DNA of 64,000 nt from Acidobacteriota bacterium (GTDB lineage: Bacteria; Acidobacteriota; Thermoanaerobaculia; UBA5066), in the NCBI GenBank assembly GCA_016716715.1, contig JADJVE010000003.1:62001-126000 (forward strand). Direction: 5' to 3'. Positions 41,216 to 49,483 of the stretch are shown here, in pieces. A model generated the notes under the pieces. That model saw only the letters and a program-made list of their open reading frames with translations. It searched no databases and was not told the DNA's origin. The position numbers were made by a program, and so were the translations under genes. Position 1 is the stretch's first letter. Each line of letters opens with the position of its first letter.

Positions 41216-42745
41216 GGAAGCGTCGCCAGCCGCGGCGGCGCGCGCGCGCCGCGCGTCGGCCGCCGCGAGGGTCTCGTACGTCTCCTGGATGCGGTCGACG
41301 CCCCACTTGAGCGGCGTCGAGATATCGTCGTGGATCTCGGCGGCAAGCGCCGTCGCGTCGGGGTCGCGCGCGAGGACATTCGTGCAGACGCCGTTCAGCG
41401 CCGCGATCGCCCGGCAGAGGTCCTCTTCCCGGAAGCCCTTCCGGTAGCGGCGCTCGGCGAGGTCGCCGCAGTACGCCACGAGGACGTGGCGGTCCTGCGT
41501 CCTCACGGCGTTCATCATCTGGCGGAGGATCATCTTGTGGTGCCACTCGTGGTCCTCGGGGCTCACGTGCTCGTAGGAGGGGAGGCGCGCGTCGTCGAGC
41601 GCCCGCGAGTACGCCTCGACGAGCTCGGCCTGGTGCCGCTCGAGGAGCTGGTAGAGGCGCAGGTTCTGCGGCACGTGAACCGTCTTCATCGCGGCGCGGT
41701 TCAGCCGGTGCCAGTCGAGCGGGTACGTCCGGCGGTTCTCGAGGAGGAACGGGAGGCGGCGGATCACCTCGAGGCGGTCCCGCGGCGCCCAGCCCGTGCG
41801 CGCCCGCGTCTTGCTGGCATCGATCGCCATGACGGTGTCGATGTAGTCGGCCATCCACGGGCGCTCGAACGGGCGGGCGCCCAGAAGGCGTCCCGCGATG
41901 TCGCGCGCCCACATTCCGGGCCCGCACAGGATCTTCGGCATCCGGATCGGCGGGGCCGGGGCCGGGCTCTCGTGGGCCATCGTCGCTGCGAAGAGCTCGT
42001 TGTGGCTCGTCGCGCCGTCGGGGCTCGCGATGAGGACTTCCCTGGGCTTCCAGTCGTGCCGCCGCTCGAGGAGCCGCACGAGGAACGCGACCGCGTCCGA
42101 TACGTGGAGGTACGGGATCGCGCTCTCGCCCCTCCCGCCGAGGACGTGCCGGTTCCACGCGGCCGAAAGCCACGTCTCGAAGAACATGTAGAGCGGCGGG
42201 TACTCGCAGTGGTCGGAGAACATCGCCGCGAAGCGCACGATCACGGGCGTGAAGCGGTCCTTGTAGCCGCCCACCATCGTCTCGCCGATGCGCTTCGTCT
42301 GGGCGTATATGTGGCGTCCGTCCGGCGGGCTCGTTTCGTCGAGCGTCTTCCCGGGCGGCGGCAGCTCGCAGGCCGCGACGGAGCTCGAGAAGAAGAACTG
42401 CCTGACGCCGATTTCCGCCGAGAGGTCCAGAGTGTTTCTCAGCCCGTCGACGTTCGTCCGGAAGTACTCGGGGTGTTCCTCGCCCGTGAAATCGTAATGC
42501 GCGGCGAGGTGGATGACGACGTCCGCTCCGCCGTCGGCCCTGATCTTTTCGAAAACCTCCGCGAGCGCCCCGCGGTCGCCGATGTCCACCTGGAACCACG
42601 TGAGGTTGGGGTGCACCGGCGCGCCGCAGCGCGCCTGCGAGCGGCGGGCGATCCCGTAGACGGTCCAGTCGTCGCAGATCGCCTCGAGGAGATGGCGTCC
42701 CACGAAGCCGGACGCTCCCGTGAGAATGAGTCGCGGCAGTGTCAT
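41198..42745 (-). CDS. Extended SDR (NAD-dependent epimerase-like) with C-terminal helical domain
   Basis: A 515-residue protein. Residues 1-330 are an extended short-chain dehydrogenase: nucleotide motif LILTGASGFVGRHLLEA, DVVIHLAAHYDF, SSSVAACE and the catalytic YAQTKRIGE (Tyr-x3-Lys). Residues about 350-500 form a separate helical domain (LYQLLERHQAELVEAYSRAL, EWHHKMILRQMMNAVR). I have no function for this domain; it could bind a carrier or membrane. The substrate is probably a nucleotide sugar or an activated lipid. It is divergent from the globin gene. Confidence 0.8.
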   Translation of the reverse strand: MTLPRLILTGASGFVGRHLLEAICDDWTVYGIARRSQARCGAPVHPNLTWFQVDIGDRGALAEVFEKIRADGGADVVIHLAAHYDFTGEEHPEYFRTNVDGLRNTLDLSAEIGVRQFFFSSSVAACELPPPGKTLDETSPPDGRHIYAQTKRIGETMVGGYKDRFTPVIVRFAAMFSDHCEYPPLYMFFETWLSAAWNRHVLGGRGESAIPYLHVSDAVAFLVRLLERRHDWKPREVLIASPDGATSHNELFAATMAHESPAPAPPIRMPKILCGPGMWARDIAGRLLGARPFERPWMADYIDTVMAIDASKTRARTGWAPRDRLEVIRRLPFLLENRRTYPLDWHRLNRAAMKTVHVPQNLRLYQLLERHQAELVEAYSRALDDARLPSYEHVSPEDHEWHHKMILRQMMNAVRTQDRHVLVAYCGDLAERRYRKGFREEDLCRAIAALNGVCTNVLARDPDATALAAEIHDDISTPLKWGVDRIQETYETLAAADARRARAAAAGDASSASGR

Positions 42746-42825
42746 GTGTGCGCGAGCTCCGCGCCGTTTCTCAGTCTAGCGCGGGCCGCCGCGCGGGCGC
42801 GCCGCGCCGTGGCATGATCCTGAGG

Positions 42826-43239
42826 ATGACCCGCGAAGAGATGGCCCTCGTGCGAGAGAGCTTCGAAAGCCTCCGCCCCATTCCGAGGGGCGTCGGGCGC
42901 TCGTTTTACGAGAGGCTGTTCGAACTCGACCCGTCGCTGAGAGCGCTCTTCAAGGGCGACCTCGATGCGCAGGGGGCGATGTTCGTGAGCGCCCTCGGCC
43001 TCGCCGTGGCGGGCCTCGACGACGCTCACTCGGGCGAGCGGCCGCTGCGCGACCTCGGGCAGCGGCACGCGGCCTACGGCGTCACGGAGGCGAACTTCGC
43101 GACGTTCCGCGAGGCGCTCGTGAGGACCCTGCGCGACCAGATCGGCGCGGGCTTCACCGAGGCGCACGCAGCGGCGTGGCGCGCCGCGTTCGACCGGATC
43201 GGCGTCGTGATGCGCGACGCGGCTTCCGGCCGGACCTGA
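42826..43239 (+). CDS. Single-domain bacterial globin
   Basis: A 137-residue haem protein. The E-helix/distal region lies in AMFVSALGLAVAGLDD, and the proximal histidine is His81 in LGQRHAAYGVTEANF, a strong globin signature. The B-helix tyrosine is in SFYERLFELDPSLRALF. It lacks the reductase domain of flavohaemoglobins and could bind O2 or NO. An in-frame ATG at 42814 would add four residues; 42826 has GAGG closer by. It stands alone on the plus strand. Confidence 0.9.
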   Translation: MTREEMALVRESFESLRPIPRGVGRSFYERLFELDPSLRALFKGDLDAQGAMFVSALGLAVAGLDDAHSGERPLRDLGQRHAAYGVTEANFATFREALVRTLRDQIGAGFTEAHAAAWRAAFDRIGVVMRDAASGRT

Positions 43240-43254
43240 CGTCGTCTTCAACCC

Positions 43255-43563
43255 TCAGTCGCCGTGGCGGACGTGGGCTTCCTTGTGCGCGGGCGTCGCG
43301 GCGTGACGGAACGCCTTCTTGAAGGCGGCCGAGGCCAGGAGCGCGAAGCCGATGACGGGGAGGAAGACGACGAAGGCCGCGCCGAGCACGGGAGCTCCGG
43401 CGAGCATCGCGACGGCGGGGACCCTCAGGTAGTCGGCCTTCGCGTCGCCGGGCAGCACGCCGCCCTTCTTGCCGCTGACCGTCACGATCTCCCAGTTGGC
43501 CTTGTTGAAGTAGAAGCCGGACTGGACCTTGGAACCGCCGCTGAGGTTGTTGTTGTTTTTCAT
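43255..43563 (-). CDS. Small membrane protein, paralogue 1 (MKNNNNL family)
   Basis: A 102-residue protein closely related to the one at 44761-45054: both begin M-K-N-N-N-N-L, contain GFYFNKANWEI and SGKKGG-LPGD, and share the hydrophobic hairpin VAMLA-APVLGAAFVVFLPVIGFALL. No family name known to me. The N-terminal soluble 40 residues followed by two short membrane segments suggest a small inner-membrane or exported peptide. Its upstream region is duplicated ahead of its paralogue, including a palindrome. Confidence 0.7.
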   Translation of the reverse strand: MKNNNNLSGGSKVQSGFYFNKANWEIVTVSGKKGGVLPGDAKADYLRVPAVAMLAGAPVLGAAFVVFLPVIGFALLASAAFKKAFRHAATPAHKEAHVRHGD

Positions 43564-43663
43564 GTCGTCCCCCTTTGCCTTACGTGAAGAAGATGGGGCC
43601 TGGGGGCGACGAAAACACTCCGGAAAAGGGGCCGAAGAGAAGGGAAAGAGTCCGGAGAAGGGA

Positions 43664-43679
43664 TAGGGAGAATTCCCTA
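43664..43679. promoter_or_regulatory. Palindrome upstream of small membrane protein 1
   Basis: TAGGGA-GAAT-TCCCTA, a perfect 6-base inverted repeat with a 4-base spacer, between the divergent paralogue 1 and the M43 protease gene. An identical site is at 45155-45170. Confidence 0.6.
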
Positions 43680-43706
43680 GAAGGTGAAGAGCCCCCGGAA
43701 TAAGAT

Positions 43707-43725
43707 CCTGAGAACAAATCTCAGG
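43707..43725 (+). promoter_or_regulatory. 5' UTR hairpin overlapping the M43 ribosome site
   Basis: CCTGAGA (43707-43713), ACAAA loop, TCTCAGG (43719-43725). The 3' arm includes the first bases of AGGAGG (43723-43728), so folding could hide the ribosome-binding site of the protease gene. Confidence 0.55.
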
Positions 43726-43734
43726 AGGTACTCG

Positions 43735-44664
43735 ATGAAGCGTGTCCTCGTGCGGGTCGTTGCCGCGTTCCTCTTCTTCCTCCCTCTTGCGGCCTCAGCG
43801 CGGGACGTCGAACGCGACGGGCCCAACGCCGAGCCCTTCGTCTTCCAGGGGCAGAGCTGGGTGAGCCAGAAGGCGTTCGTCGAGAGCGGGGCCCGGTGCA
43901 GCACGCGGCCCGTGGACGAGGAGGAAGCGGACTTCATCGAGCAGGAGACCGAGCGGCTCCTCGCCGAGCGGCCCGGCCGCTGGCCGATGGCCACGGGCGG
44001 AACCATTCCGGTTTACGTCCACGTCATCAACAACGGAACCTCGCTCGCGAGCGGCAACATCCCGGATTCCCAGATCGCCCAGCAGATCAGCGTCCTGAAC
44101 GCCGCGTACGCGTCCACGGGGTGGTCGTTCAACCTTGTCTCGACAGATCGCACGACGAACGCGTCGTGGTACACGGCGCAGCCGGGCACGACGGCCGAGA
44201 CCCAGATGAAAAACGCGCTCCGAAGGGGCACGGCGGACGACCTGAACATCTACACGAACAACATGGGCGGAGGCCTCCTCGGCTGGGCGACGTTCCCGTC
44301 GGACTACGCGGGCAAGCCGAAAATGGACGGCGTCGTCGTCCTTTACTCATCCCTGCCTGGCGGTACGGCGGCGCCGTACAACCTCGGCGACACGGCGACG
44401 CACGAGATCGGCCACTGGATGGGCCTCTACCACACGTTCCAGGGCGGCTGTAACGGCAACGGGGACTACGTGAGCGACACGCCGGCGGAGAAGTCCGCGG
44501 CGTTCGGCTGCCCTGCCGGGCGCGACTCCTGCAAGAACAAGGCGGGCGTCGACCCCATCACGAACTTCATGGACTACACGGACGACTCCTGCATGGATCG
44601 GTTCTCCACCGGCCAGGATGCCCGGATGGACTCGCAGTTCACGGCGTACCGCTCCGGAAAGTAA
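43735..44664 (+). CDS. Secreted M43 (pappalysin-type) zinc metalloprotease
   Basis: A 309-residue exported protease. After a signal peptide (VLVRVVAAFLFFLPLAASA) and a propeptide come IPVYVHVINNG and the zinc site THEIGHWMGLYHTFQGGC, the extended H-E-x-x-H-x-x-G-x-x-H motif of M43 enzymes. The Met-turn is NFMDYTDDSCMDRFS, and six mature-part cysteines may form disulphides. It would degrade extracellular or periplasmic proteins. It sits between two paralogous small membrane protein genes. ATG 43735 has a perfect AGGAGG six bases upstream and ends at a strong terminator. Confidence 0.93.
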   Translation: MKRVLVRVVAAFLFFLPLAASARDVERDGPNAEPFVFQGQSWVSQKAFVESGARCSTRPVDEEEADFIEQETERLLAERPGRWPMATGGTIPVYVHVINNGTSLASGNIPDSQIAQQISVLNAAYASTGWSFNLVSTDRTTNASWYTAQPGTTAETQMKNALRRGTADDLNIYTNNMGGGLLGWATFPSDYAGKPKMDGVVVLYSSLPGGTAAPYNLGDTATHEIGHWMGLYHTFQGGCNGNGDYVSDTPAEKSAAFGCPAGRDSCKNKAGVDPITNFMDYTDDSCMDRFSTGQDARMDSQFTAYRSGK

Positions 44665-44685
44665 GTCAGGGTCGCCCCCCACGGC

Positions 44686-44720
44686 AAACGAGCCGCCCGT
44701 CGGCGGCTCGTTTCGTTTTT
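44686..44720 (+). terminator. Strong intrinsic terminator after M43 gene
   Basis: AAACGAGCCGCC (44686-44697) pairs perfectly with GGCGGCTCGTTT (44702-44713) around CGTC and is followed by CGTTTTT. Confidence 0.92.
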
Positions 44721-44760
44721 CCGGCGAATCAACGCGGCCGGAGCGCGTGGGGACGCGGGT

Positions 44761-45054
44761 TCAGTCCTGGTGGGCGGGCTTGGGCGCCGCGGCCGGACGG
44801 AAGGCCTTGTTGAAGGCGGCCGTTGCGAGGAGCGCAAAGCCGATGACGGGAAGGAAGACCACGAACGCGGCGCCGAGCACGGGGGCGGCCGCGAGCATCG
44901 CGACGGCGGGGATCTTGAGGTAATCGGCCTTCGCGTCGCCGGGCAGCAGGCCGCCCTTCTTGCCGCTGACCGTCGCGATCTCCCAGTTCGCCTTGTTGAA
45001 GTAGAAGCCGGCCGGAACCTTGGTGCCGCCGTTGAGGTTGTTGTTGTTTTTCAT
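44761..45054 (-). CDS. Small membrane protein, paralogue 2 (MKNNNNL family)
   Basis: A 97-residue paralogue of 43255-43563 with about three quarters of positions alike, including GFYFNKANWEI, SGKKGG, LPGDAKADYL and the hydrophobic hairpin. The C-terminal tail differs (RPAAAPKPAHQD). The leader region 45055-45171 matches 43564-43680, so the duplication included the promoter. It lies just upstream of the gene for the M43 protease on the opposite strand and downstream of a sigma54 activator. Confidence 0.7.
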   Translation of the reverse strand: MKNNNNLNGGTKVPAGFYFNKANWEIATVSGKKGGLLPGDAKADYLKIPAVAMLAAAPVLGAAFVVFLPVIGFALLATAAFNKAFRPAAAPKPAHQD

Positions 45055-45154
45055 GTTGTCCCCCTTCGTCTTACATGAAGAAGATGGGGCTTCGGAGGGA
45101 AGGAAACACTCCGGAAAAGGGGTCGAGGAGAGAGGAAAAAGTCCGGAGAAGGAA

Positions 45155-45170
45155 TAGGGAGAATTCCCTA
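45155..45170. promoter_or_regulatory. Palindrome upstream of small membrane protein 2
   Basis: The same TAGGGA-GAAT-TCCCTA as at 43664-43679. Its right end is also the stop codon of the sigma54-activator gene. Confidence 0.6.
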
Positions 45171-47291
45171 GGAGAATTCTTTATCTTCCTCTCCTCCCAG
45201 ACCGTATTTCTCGATCCTCGAGTAGAGCTGGGCGCGCGTGAGGCCGAGGAGCTTGGCGGCCTTGCTCTTGTTGAAGCGTGCCTTGGCGAGCGCTTCTTTC
45301 ACGTATTCCTTCTCCAGCGACTCGAGGTCTACGCCGCCGGGCGGAAAGGCGCGGCGTTCGCCGGCTGGCGCCGGCCCCATCGGACGGGCGGCTTCGTGCC
45401 CGGAGACGGAAATGGGGAGGTGGGCGGCGGTGATGAGGTTGCCGTCGCAGAGAATCGCGGCGCGCTCGAGCGCGTTCTTGAGCTCGCGGACGTTGCCCGG
45501 CCACGGGTAGGCGAGGAGGAGGTCCTTCGCCTCCTTCGAGACGCCCGCGACGGGGCGGCCGATTGCCGGCCCGAGCTCGGCCAGGAAGACCTCCGTCAGC
45601 GGGAGGATGTCCTCGACGCGCTCGCGGAGAGGCGGCAGGGCGATCTCGAAAACCGAGAGGCGGTAGAAGAGGTCCTCGCGGAATTCGCCGCGCGCGATCG
45701 CCTTCTTCAGGTCGCGGTTCGTCGCGGCGACGATGCGCGCGTCCGTCCGGAGCACCTTCGTCCCGCCGAGCCGCTGGAACTCCCGCTCCTGCAGAACGCG
45801 CAGGAGCTTGGCCTGCACGGCGGGGCTCATCTCGCCCGCCTCGTCGAGGAAGAGGGTGCCGCCCGTGGCCTGCTCGATGCGGCCGGGCTTGGCCGCCGTC
45901 GCGCCCGTGAAGGCGCCCCGCTCGTAGCCGAACAGCTCGGACTCGAGGAGCTGGTCCGGGAGCGCCGCCGCGTTGATCGCGACGAACGGCCCGGAGGCCC
46001 GTGACGACGCGCGATGGATCGCCCGCGCGAGGATCTCCTTGCCGGTGCCGGATTCGCCCGTGAGGAGAACGGTCGTTTCCGTCGGCGCGACTTTCGAGAC
46101 CTGCACGAGGATGCCCTTCCAGCTCTTCGCGACGCCGACGATCCGGCCGAAACCTTCGCGCGAGGCCAGCTCCTCCGTGAGGGACGCGACGCGCTGCTCG
46201 AGCTTCTTCGCCTCGCTCACGGCCTCGGCCGCGCGGCGCGCCTCGCCGGCGAGACGCTCGTGCGAGAGGGCGAGCGCAACCTGGTCCGCGACGTGCTGGG
46301 CGAGAGGGACGTCGCTCTCGCCGTACGTGCCGGGCGCCCGGGAGAGGAAGAGGAGGCCGCCCGCGAACTGCCACTGGCCCTCGAAGAAGATCGGGACCCT
46401 GAGGAGCGAGCGCACGCCGTCGGCCCTCAGGTGCCGGCACTTGTCGGAATCCGGCGGAACTTCCTTCTCGACGTCCCGGACGATCTCGGTCGACCAGACG
46501 TTCGCTCGATCCCGGTCTTCCTGCGAGAGCCGGATGGGCTCGCGGACTTCGGGAAACCCCGTTCCCGAGACCGCGTAGACGTTGACGGCCGTGCGGTCCT
46601 CGTTCAGGAGGCCGATCGCCATGCGGTCGTGCGGGACGACGGGCCGGACGATCTCCGAGATCGCGTCGAAGACCTCCCGCACGTCGAGCGCCCGCGCGAG
46701 GACGGGGGAGAGCGCCTGCAGCGCCTCGTACCGCCGGCGCCGGTCCAGCTCGCCGGCCGCGAGGCGCGCGTGGGCGACGGCCATCGCGACGACGTCCGCG
46801 ATCGGGGCGAGGAGGTCCAGGTCGGAGGCGCGGAAAGCGCCCGGCGCGAGGCGCAGGACCGAGAGGTAGCCCATCTCCCGCGAGCCGGTGCGAAGCGGGG
46901 CCCGGAGCATCGCGCGGACGCCGGAATCCGACAGCTCGCGGTCGCGGGGGAACGCGCGGTCGCACGCGGCGACGACGTCGTCGATGACCCCCTTGCTCGT
47001 GAGGGCGTTCCAGAGGCCGGGCGAGTACTCGGTGCGCGGCACCATGCGCGCGTACGAGCGGCGAGTCTCGTCCGTGATCTCGGCGCCCCCGATCGAGTAG
47101 AGGACGAAGCCGTCGACTTCGTCCGTCAGCGTGACGGTCATCGCGTCGAATGCGAGGACCCGGCCGGCCGCCGTCGCGATCCGGTGAAAGACCTCGTTGA
47201 GGTCCAGCGTCTCGCCCGCGACCCGGGCGATCTCGGACAGGACCGCCACGAGGGACGGAAGGGCCGGGGGCACGGTCATTTGCGGCGTCAT
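45168..47291 (-). CDS. GAF-domain sigma54-dependent transcription activator
   Basis: A 707-residue activator. Two GAF domains (about residues 15-175 and 195-360; GLWNALTSKGVIDDVV, AIGLLNEDRTAVNVYAVSG) are joined by a coiled coil to the AAA+ domain with Walker A GESGTGKE, GAFTGA and GGTLFLDEAGE. A Fis-type helix-turn-helix closes it (KSKAAKLLGLTRAQLYSRIEKYGL). GAF domains typically sense small ligands, redox state or NO. Starts at 47291 or 47279 are both possible. The small membrane protein and protease genes downstream are candidate targets, though I found no convincing -24/-12 site before them. Confidence 0.92.
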   Translation of the reverse strand: MTPQMTVPPALPSLVAVLSEIARVAGETLDLNEVFHRIATAAGRVLAFDAMTVTLTDEVDGFVLYSIGGAEITDETRRSYARMVPRTEYSPGLWNALTSKGVIDDVVAACDRAFPRDRELSDSGVRAMLRAPLRTGSREMGYLSVLRLAPGAFRASDLDLLAPIADVVAMAVAHARLAAGELDRRRRYEALQALSPVLARALDVREVFDAISEIVRPVVPHDRMAIGLLNEDRTAVNVYAVSGTGFPEVREPIRLSQEDRDRANVWSTEIVRDVEKEVPPDSDKCRHLRADGVRSLLRVPIFFEGQWQFAGGLLFLSRAPGTYGESDVPLAQHVADQVALALSHERLAGEARRAAEAVSEAKKLEQRVASLTEELASREGFGRIVGVAKSWKGILVQVSKVAPTETTVLLTGESGTGKEILARAIHRASSRASGPFVAINAAALPDQLLESELFGYERGAFTGATAAKPGRIEQATGGTLFLDEAGEMSPAVQAKLLRVLQEREFQRLGGTKVLRTDARIVAATNRDLKKAIARGEFREDLFYRLSVFEIALPPLRERVEDILPLTEVFLAELGPAIGRPVAGVSKEAKDLLLAYPWPGNVRELKNALERAAILCDGNLITAAHLPISVSGHEAARPMGPAPAGERRAFPPGGVDLESLEKEYVKEALAKARFNKSKAAKLLGLTRAQLYSRIEKYGLGGEEDKEFS

Positions 47292-47325
47292 TCTAGGCCC
47301 CGCGCCTCGTCTACACTCGGGAGGA

Positions 47326-48756
47326 ATGCCGGTCCCCGCCAGCGCCGCCGCCCTCGCCGAAGGGGTGCTCCTCGGCCGCGTGCCCGCCGTCGCGCGCGCG
47401 ATCTCGTGGGCCGAGAGCGCCGACGCCCGGTTTCCCGAGCTCCTAGCGCTGCTTTTCCCGAAGACGGGCCGCGCCCGCGTCACGGGCCTCACGGGCTCGC
47501 CCGGGGCGGGCAAGTCCACGCTCACGGCGGCTCTCGCGCGGCGCGCCCGCGCGCGCGGGAGGAAAGTCGGGATCGTGGCGGTCGACCCGTCGTCGCCGTT
47601 CTCGGGCGGCGCGATCCTCGGCGACCGCATCCGGATGCAGGACCTCTACACGGACCCGGGCGTCCTGATCCGTTCGATGGCGACGCGCGGCCACCTCGGC
47701 GGCCTCGCGCGCGCATCGGCCGACGCCGTCGACGTCCTCGACGCGGCGGGCTTCGACGACGTGCTCGTCGAGACGGTCGGCGTCGGTCAGGACGAGGTCG
47801 ACGTCTTCCGGCTCGCGGAGTCCTGCGTCGTCGTCCTGACTCCGGGGATGGGCGACGACATCCAGGCGATCAAGGCCGGCCTGATGGAAGTCGCGGACCT
47901 CTTCGTCGTGAACAAGGCCGACCGCGACGGCGCGGACCGCGTCGTGCAGGAGATCCTGCAGATGCTCGAGCTGGGCGAGCACGGCGCCTGGATCCCGCCG
48001 GTCGTGAAGACCGTCGCGACGACGGGGGCGGGTCTCGACGAGCTGGAGGCGAAGCTCGGGGAGCATCGGGCCTTCCTGGATGGTCCCGAGGGCGTCCGGA
48101 GGAAGCGCGAGCGGACGAGGATCCGCATCGAAGGGCTGATCAGAGAAGATTTTCTTAGAAGGGTGAAGAGTCTCGGGGGCGACCACGGGGCGCTCGACGA
48201 GGCGGCGAATCGTGTGGAAGCGCGCACAGAAGATCCGATCGCGGCAGCCAGGGGCCTCGTGAGCCGCATCGACAACGGCGACGGCGGCGCTGCTACGCCG
48301 CCCATCCCCTCTTCACCTTCTAAGAAGTCTTCGTCTTCCTCTTCTCTTGTCTCCCGTATTTCTCATCTCGGGATCTCCGTCCCCTCCCTCGAGCAGGGTG
48401 GGAAGTTCTGGGACCTTCTCGGGCTGGTCGAGGAGCATCGCGAGGAGGTCGCATCGCAGAAGGTGCTGACCTCGTTCCGCGCGGTGGGGGAGTCGCACAT
48501 CGAGCTCCTCGAGCCGACGTCGCCCGACAGCCCGATCGGGAAGGCGCTCGCGACGCGCGGGCCGGGGATCCACCACCTGTGCCTCGAGGTCGTGGACGTC
48601 CGCGCGGTGCTCGCCCGGCTGAAGGCCGCGGGCGTCCGCCTCGTCAACGAGGAGCCGTTCGACGGCGCGCACGAGTGCCTCGTCGCGTTCGTGCACCCGT
48701 CCGCCACGGGCGGCATCCTCCTCGAGCTGTCGGAGAAGAAGAAGGGCACGGGTTGA
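47326..48756 (+). CDS. meaB: MeaB GTPase fused to methylmalonyl-CoA epimerase
   Basis: A 476-residue fusion. Residues 1-325 are MeaB/ArgK: P-loop TGLTGSPGAGKSTLTAAL, VAVDPSSPFSGGAILGDR, ETVGVGQDEVDV and NKADRDGA, the chaperone GTPase that protects adenosylcobalamin-dependent methylmalonyl-CoA mutase. A serine-rich linker (SPSKKSSSSSS) leads to residues about 345-476, a methylmalonyl-CoA epimerase: ISHLGISVPSLEQG, SHIELLEPTSPDSPIGKAL, GIHHLCLEV and FVHPSATGGILLEL. Both act in the propionyl-CoA to succinyl-CoA pathway. The mutase itself is not in the window. Two dispersed-motif copies lie at the MeaB end and in the linker. Confidence 0.9.
   Translation: MPVPASAAALAEGVLLGRVPAVARAISWAESADARFPELLALLFPKTGRARVTGLTGSPGAGKSTLTAALARRARARGRKVGIVAVDPSSPFSGGAILGDRIRMQDLYTDPGVLIRSMATRGHLGGLARASADAVDVLDAAGFDDVLVETVGVGQDEVDVFRLAESCVVVLTPGMGDDIQAIKAGLMEVADLFVVNKADRDGADRVVQEILQMLELGEHGAWIPPVVKTVATTGAGLDELEAKLGEHRAFLDGPEGVRRKRERTRIRIEGLIREDFLRRVKSLGGDHGALDEAANRVEARTEDPIAAARGLVSRIDNGDGGAATPPIPSSPSKKSSSSSSLVSRISHLGISVPSLEQGGKFWDLLGLVEEHREEVASQKVLTSFRAVGESHIELLEPTSPDSPIGKALATRGPGIHHLCLEVVDVRAVLARLKAAGVRLVNEEPFDGAHECLVAFVHPSATGGILLELSEKKKGTG
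48144..48169 (+). repeat. Dispersed motif, 26 bases identical to 24386-24411
   Basis: AGAAGATTTTCTTAGAAGGG followed by TGAAGA, read as EDFLRRVK near the end of the MeaB part. Confidence 0.85.
48311..48332 (-). repeat. Dispersed motif copy in the MeaB-epimerase linker
   Basis: CTTCACCTTCTAAGAAGTCTTC, reverse orientation relative to 48144-48169, read as SPSKKSS in the inter-domain linker. Confidence 0.6.
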
Positions 48757-48765
48757 CGAATGCCC

Positions 48766-48790
48766 ATTATGGCGGTGCTATTATGTCGGT
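48766..48790 (+). promoter_or_regulatory. Direct repeat, likely vapBC operator/promoter
   Basis: ATTATGGCGGT (48766-48776) and ATTATGTCGGT (48780-48790), 14 bases apart, one mismatch. TTGACG lies just upstream at 48753-48758. Tandem half-sites like these suit a ribbon-helix-helix antitoxin. The second copy overlaps the first ATG. Confidence 0.55.
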
Positions 48791-49049
48791 CATGAAAGAG
48801 GGCGCGTCCATGCGGCGCACGACCGTCATGCTTCCCGCCGACCTCCGGCGCCGCGCGTTCCGCCGTGCGAAGGAACAGGGTGTGTCCTTCGGGGTGGTCG
48901 TCCGCGAGTCGTTGGACGCCGCGCTTCCGGCCACCGAGGGGGTCGGGGGCCACGATTCGTTGTTCGCGGACGGCGACGTGTGGCGAGGCCGCGGCCCGGC
49001 CACCCTCGCGCGCGACCACGACGCCTTTCTCTACGACGCCGAGCCGTGA
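48783..49049 (+). CDS. vapB: VapB-like ribbon-helix-helix antitoxin
   Basis: An 88-residue protein. The DNA-binding ribbon is RRTTVMLPADLRRRAFRRAKEQGVSFG, typical of RHH antitoxins. The tail (GGHDSLFADGDVWRGRGP) is disordered-looking and would wrap the toxin. ATGs at 48783, 48792 and 48810 are all in frame; the last has the closest ribosome site (AGAGGG), so the true start may be internal. Its stop overlaps the vapC GTG. Confidence 0.82.
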   Translation: MSVMKEGASMRRTTVMLPADLRRRAFRRAKEQGVSFGVVVRESLDAALPATEGVGGHDSLFADGDVWRGRGPATLARDHDAFLYDAEP

Positions 49050-49483
49050 TCTTCGTCGACACGGGCGCGTTCCTCGCACGCTACGTCGCGGGCGACCAGT
49101 ACCACGATGCTGCGGTGCGCGCCTGGAAGCGGCTGGAGCGATCCTCGGGCGTCCTCTTCACATCGAGCTTCGTCGTGGACGAGACGCTCACCCTCCTCGC
49201 GAGGCGGGCGACGTACGCGTTTGCGGCCGCGCGGGCTGACGCGCTCTACGGTTCGCGCATCCTGTCGATCCTCCGCCCGGATGCCGCGGACGAGGCCACC
49301 GCCGTGGAGCTGTTCCGCAAGTTCGCGGATCAGCGGGTGAGCTTCACGGACTGCGTGTCGTTCGCCCTCATGCGCCGGCACCGGCTGAAGAAGGCCTTCA
49401 CGTTCGACCGTCATTTCGCAGACGCCGGGTTCGAGATCTGGCCCGCCTCGCCCTCGTTCACGGCGCGCGGGAAGAAGGGCTAG
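49046..49483 (+). CDS. vapC: VapC-type PIN-domain ribonuclease toxin
   Basis: A 145-residue PIN domain. Acidic metal-site residues appear in IFVDTGAFLARYV, SFVVDETLTLLARR, SFTDCVSFALMRR and TFDRHFADAGFE, the usual four-acid arrangement. Such toxins cleave tRNA or rRNA. GTG 49046 overlaps the antitoxin stop as GTGA. Confidence 0.93.
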   Translation: MIFVDTGAFLARYVAGDQYHDAAVRAWKRLERSSGVLFTSSFVVDETLTLLARRATYAFAAARADALYGSRILSILRPDAADEATAVELFRKFADQRVSFTDCVSFALMRRHRLKKAFTFDRHFADAGFEIWPASPSFTARGKKG

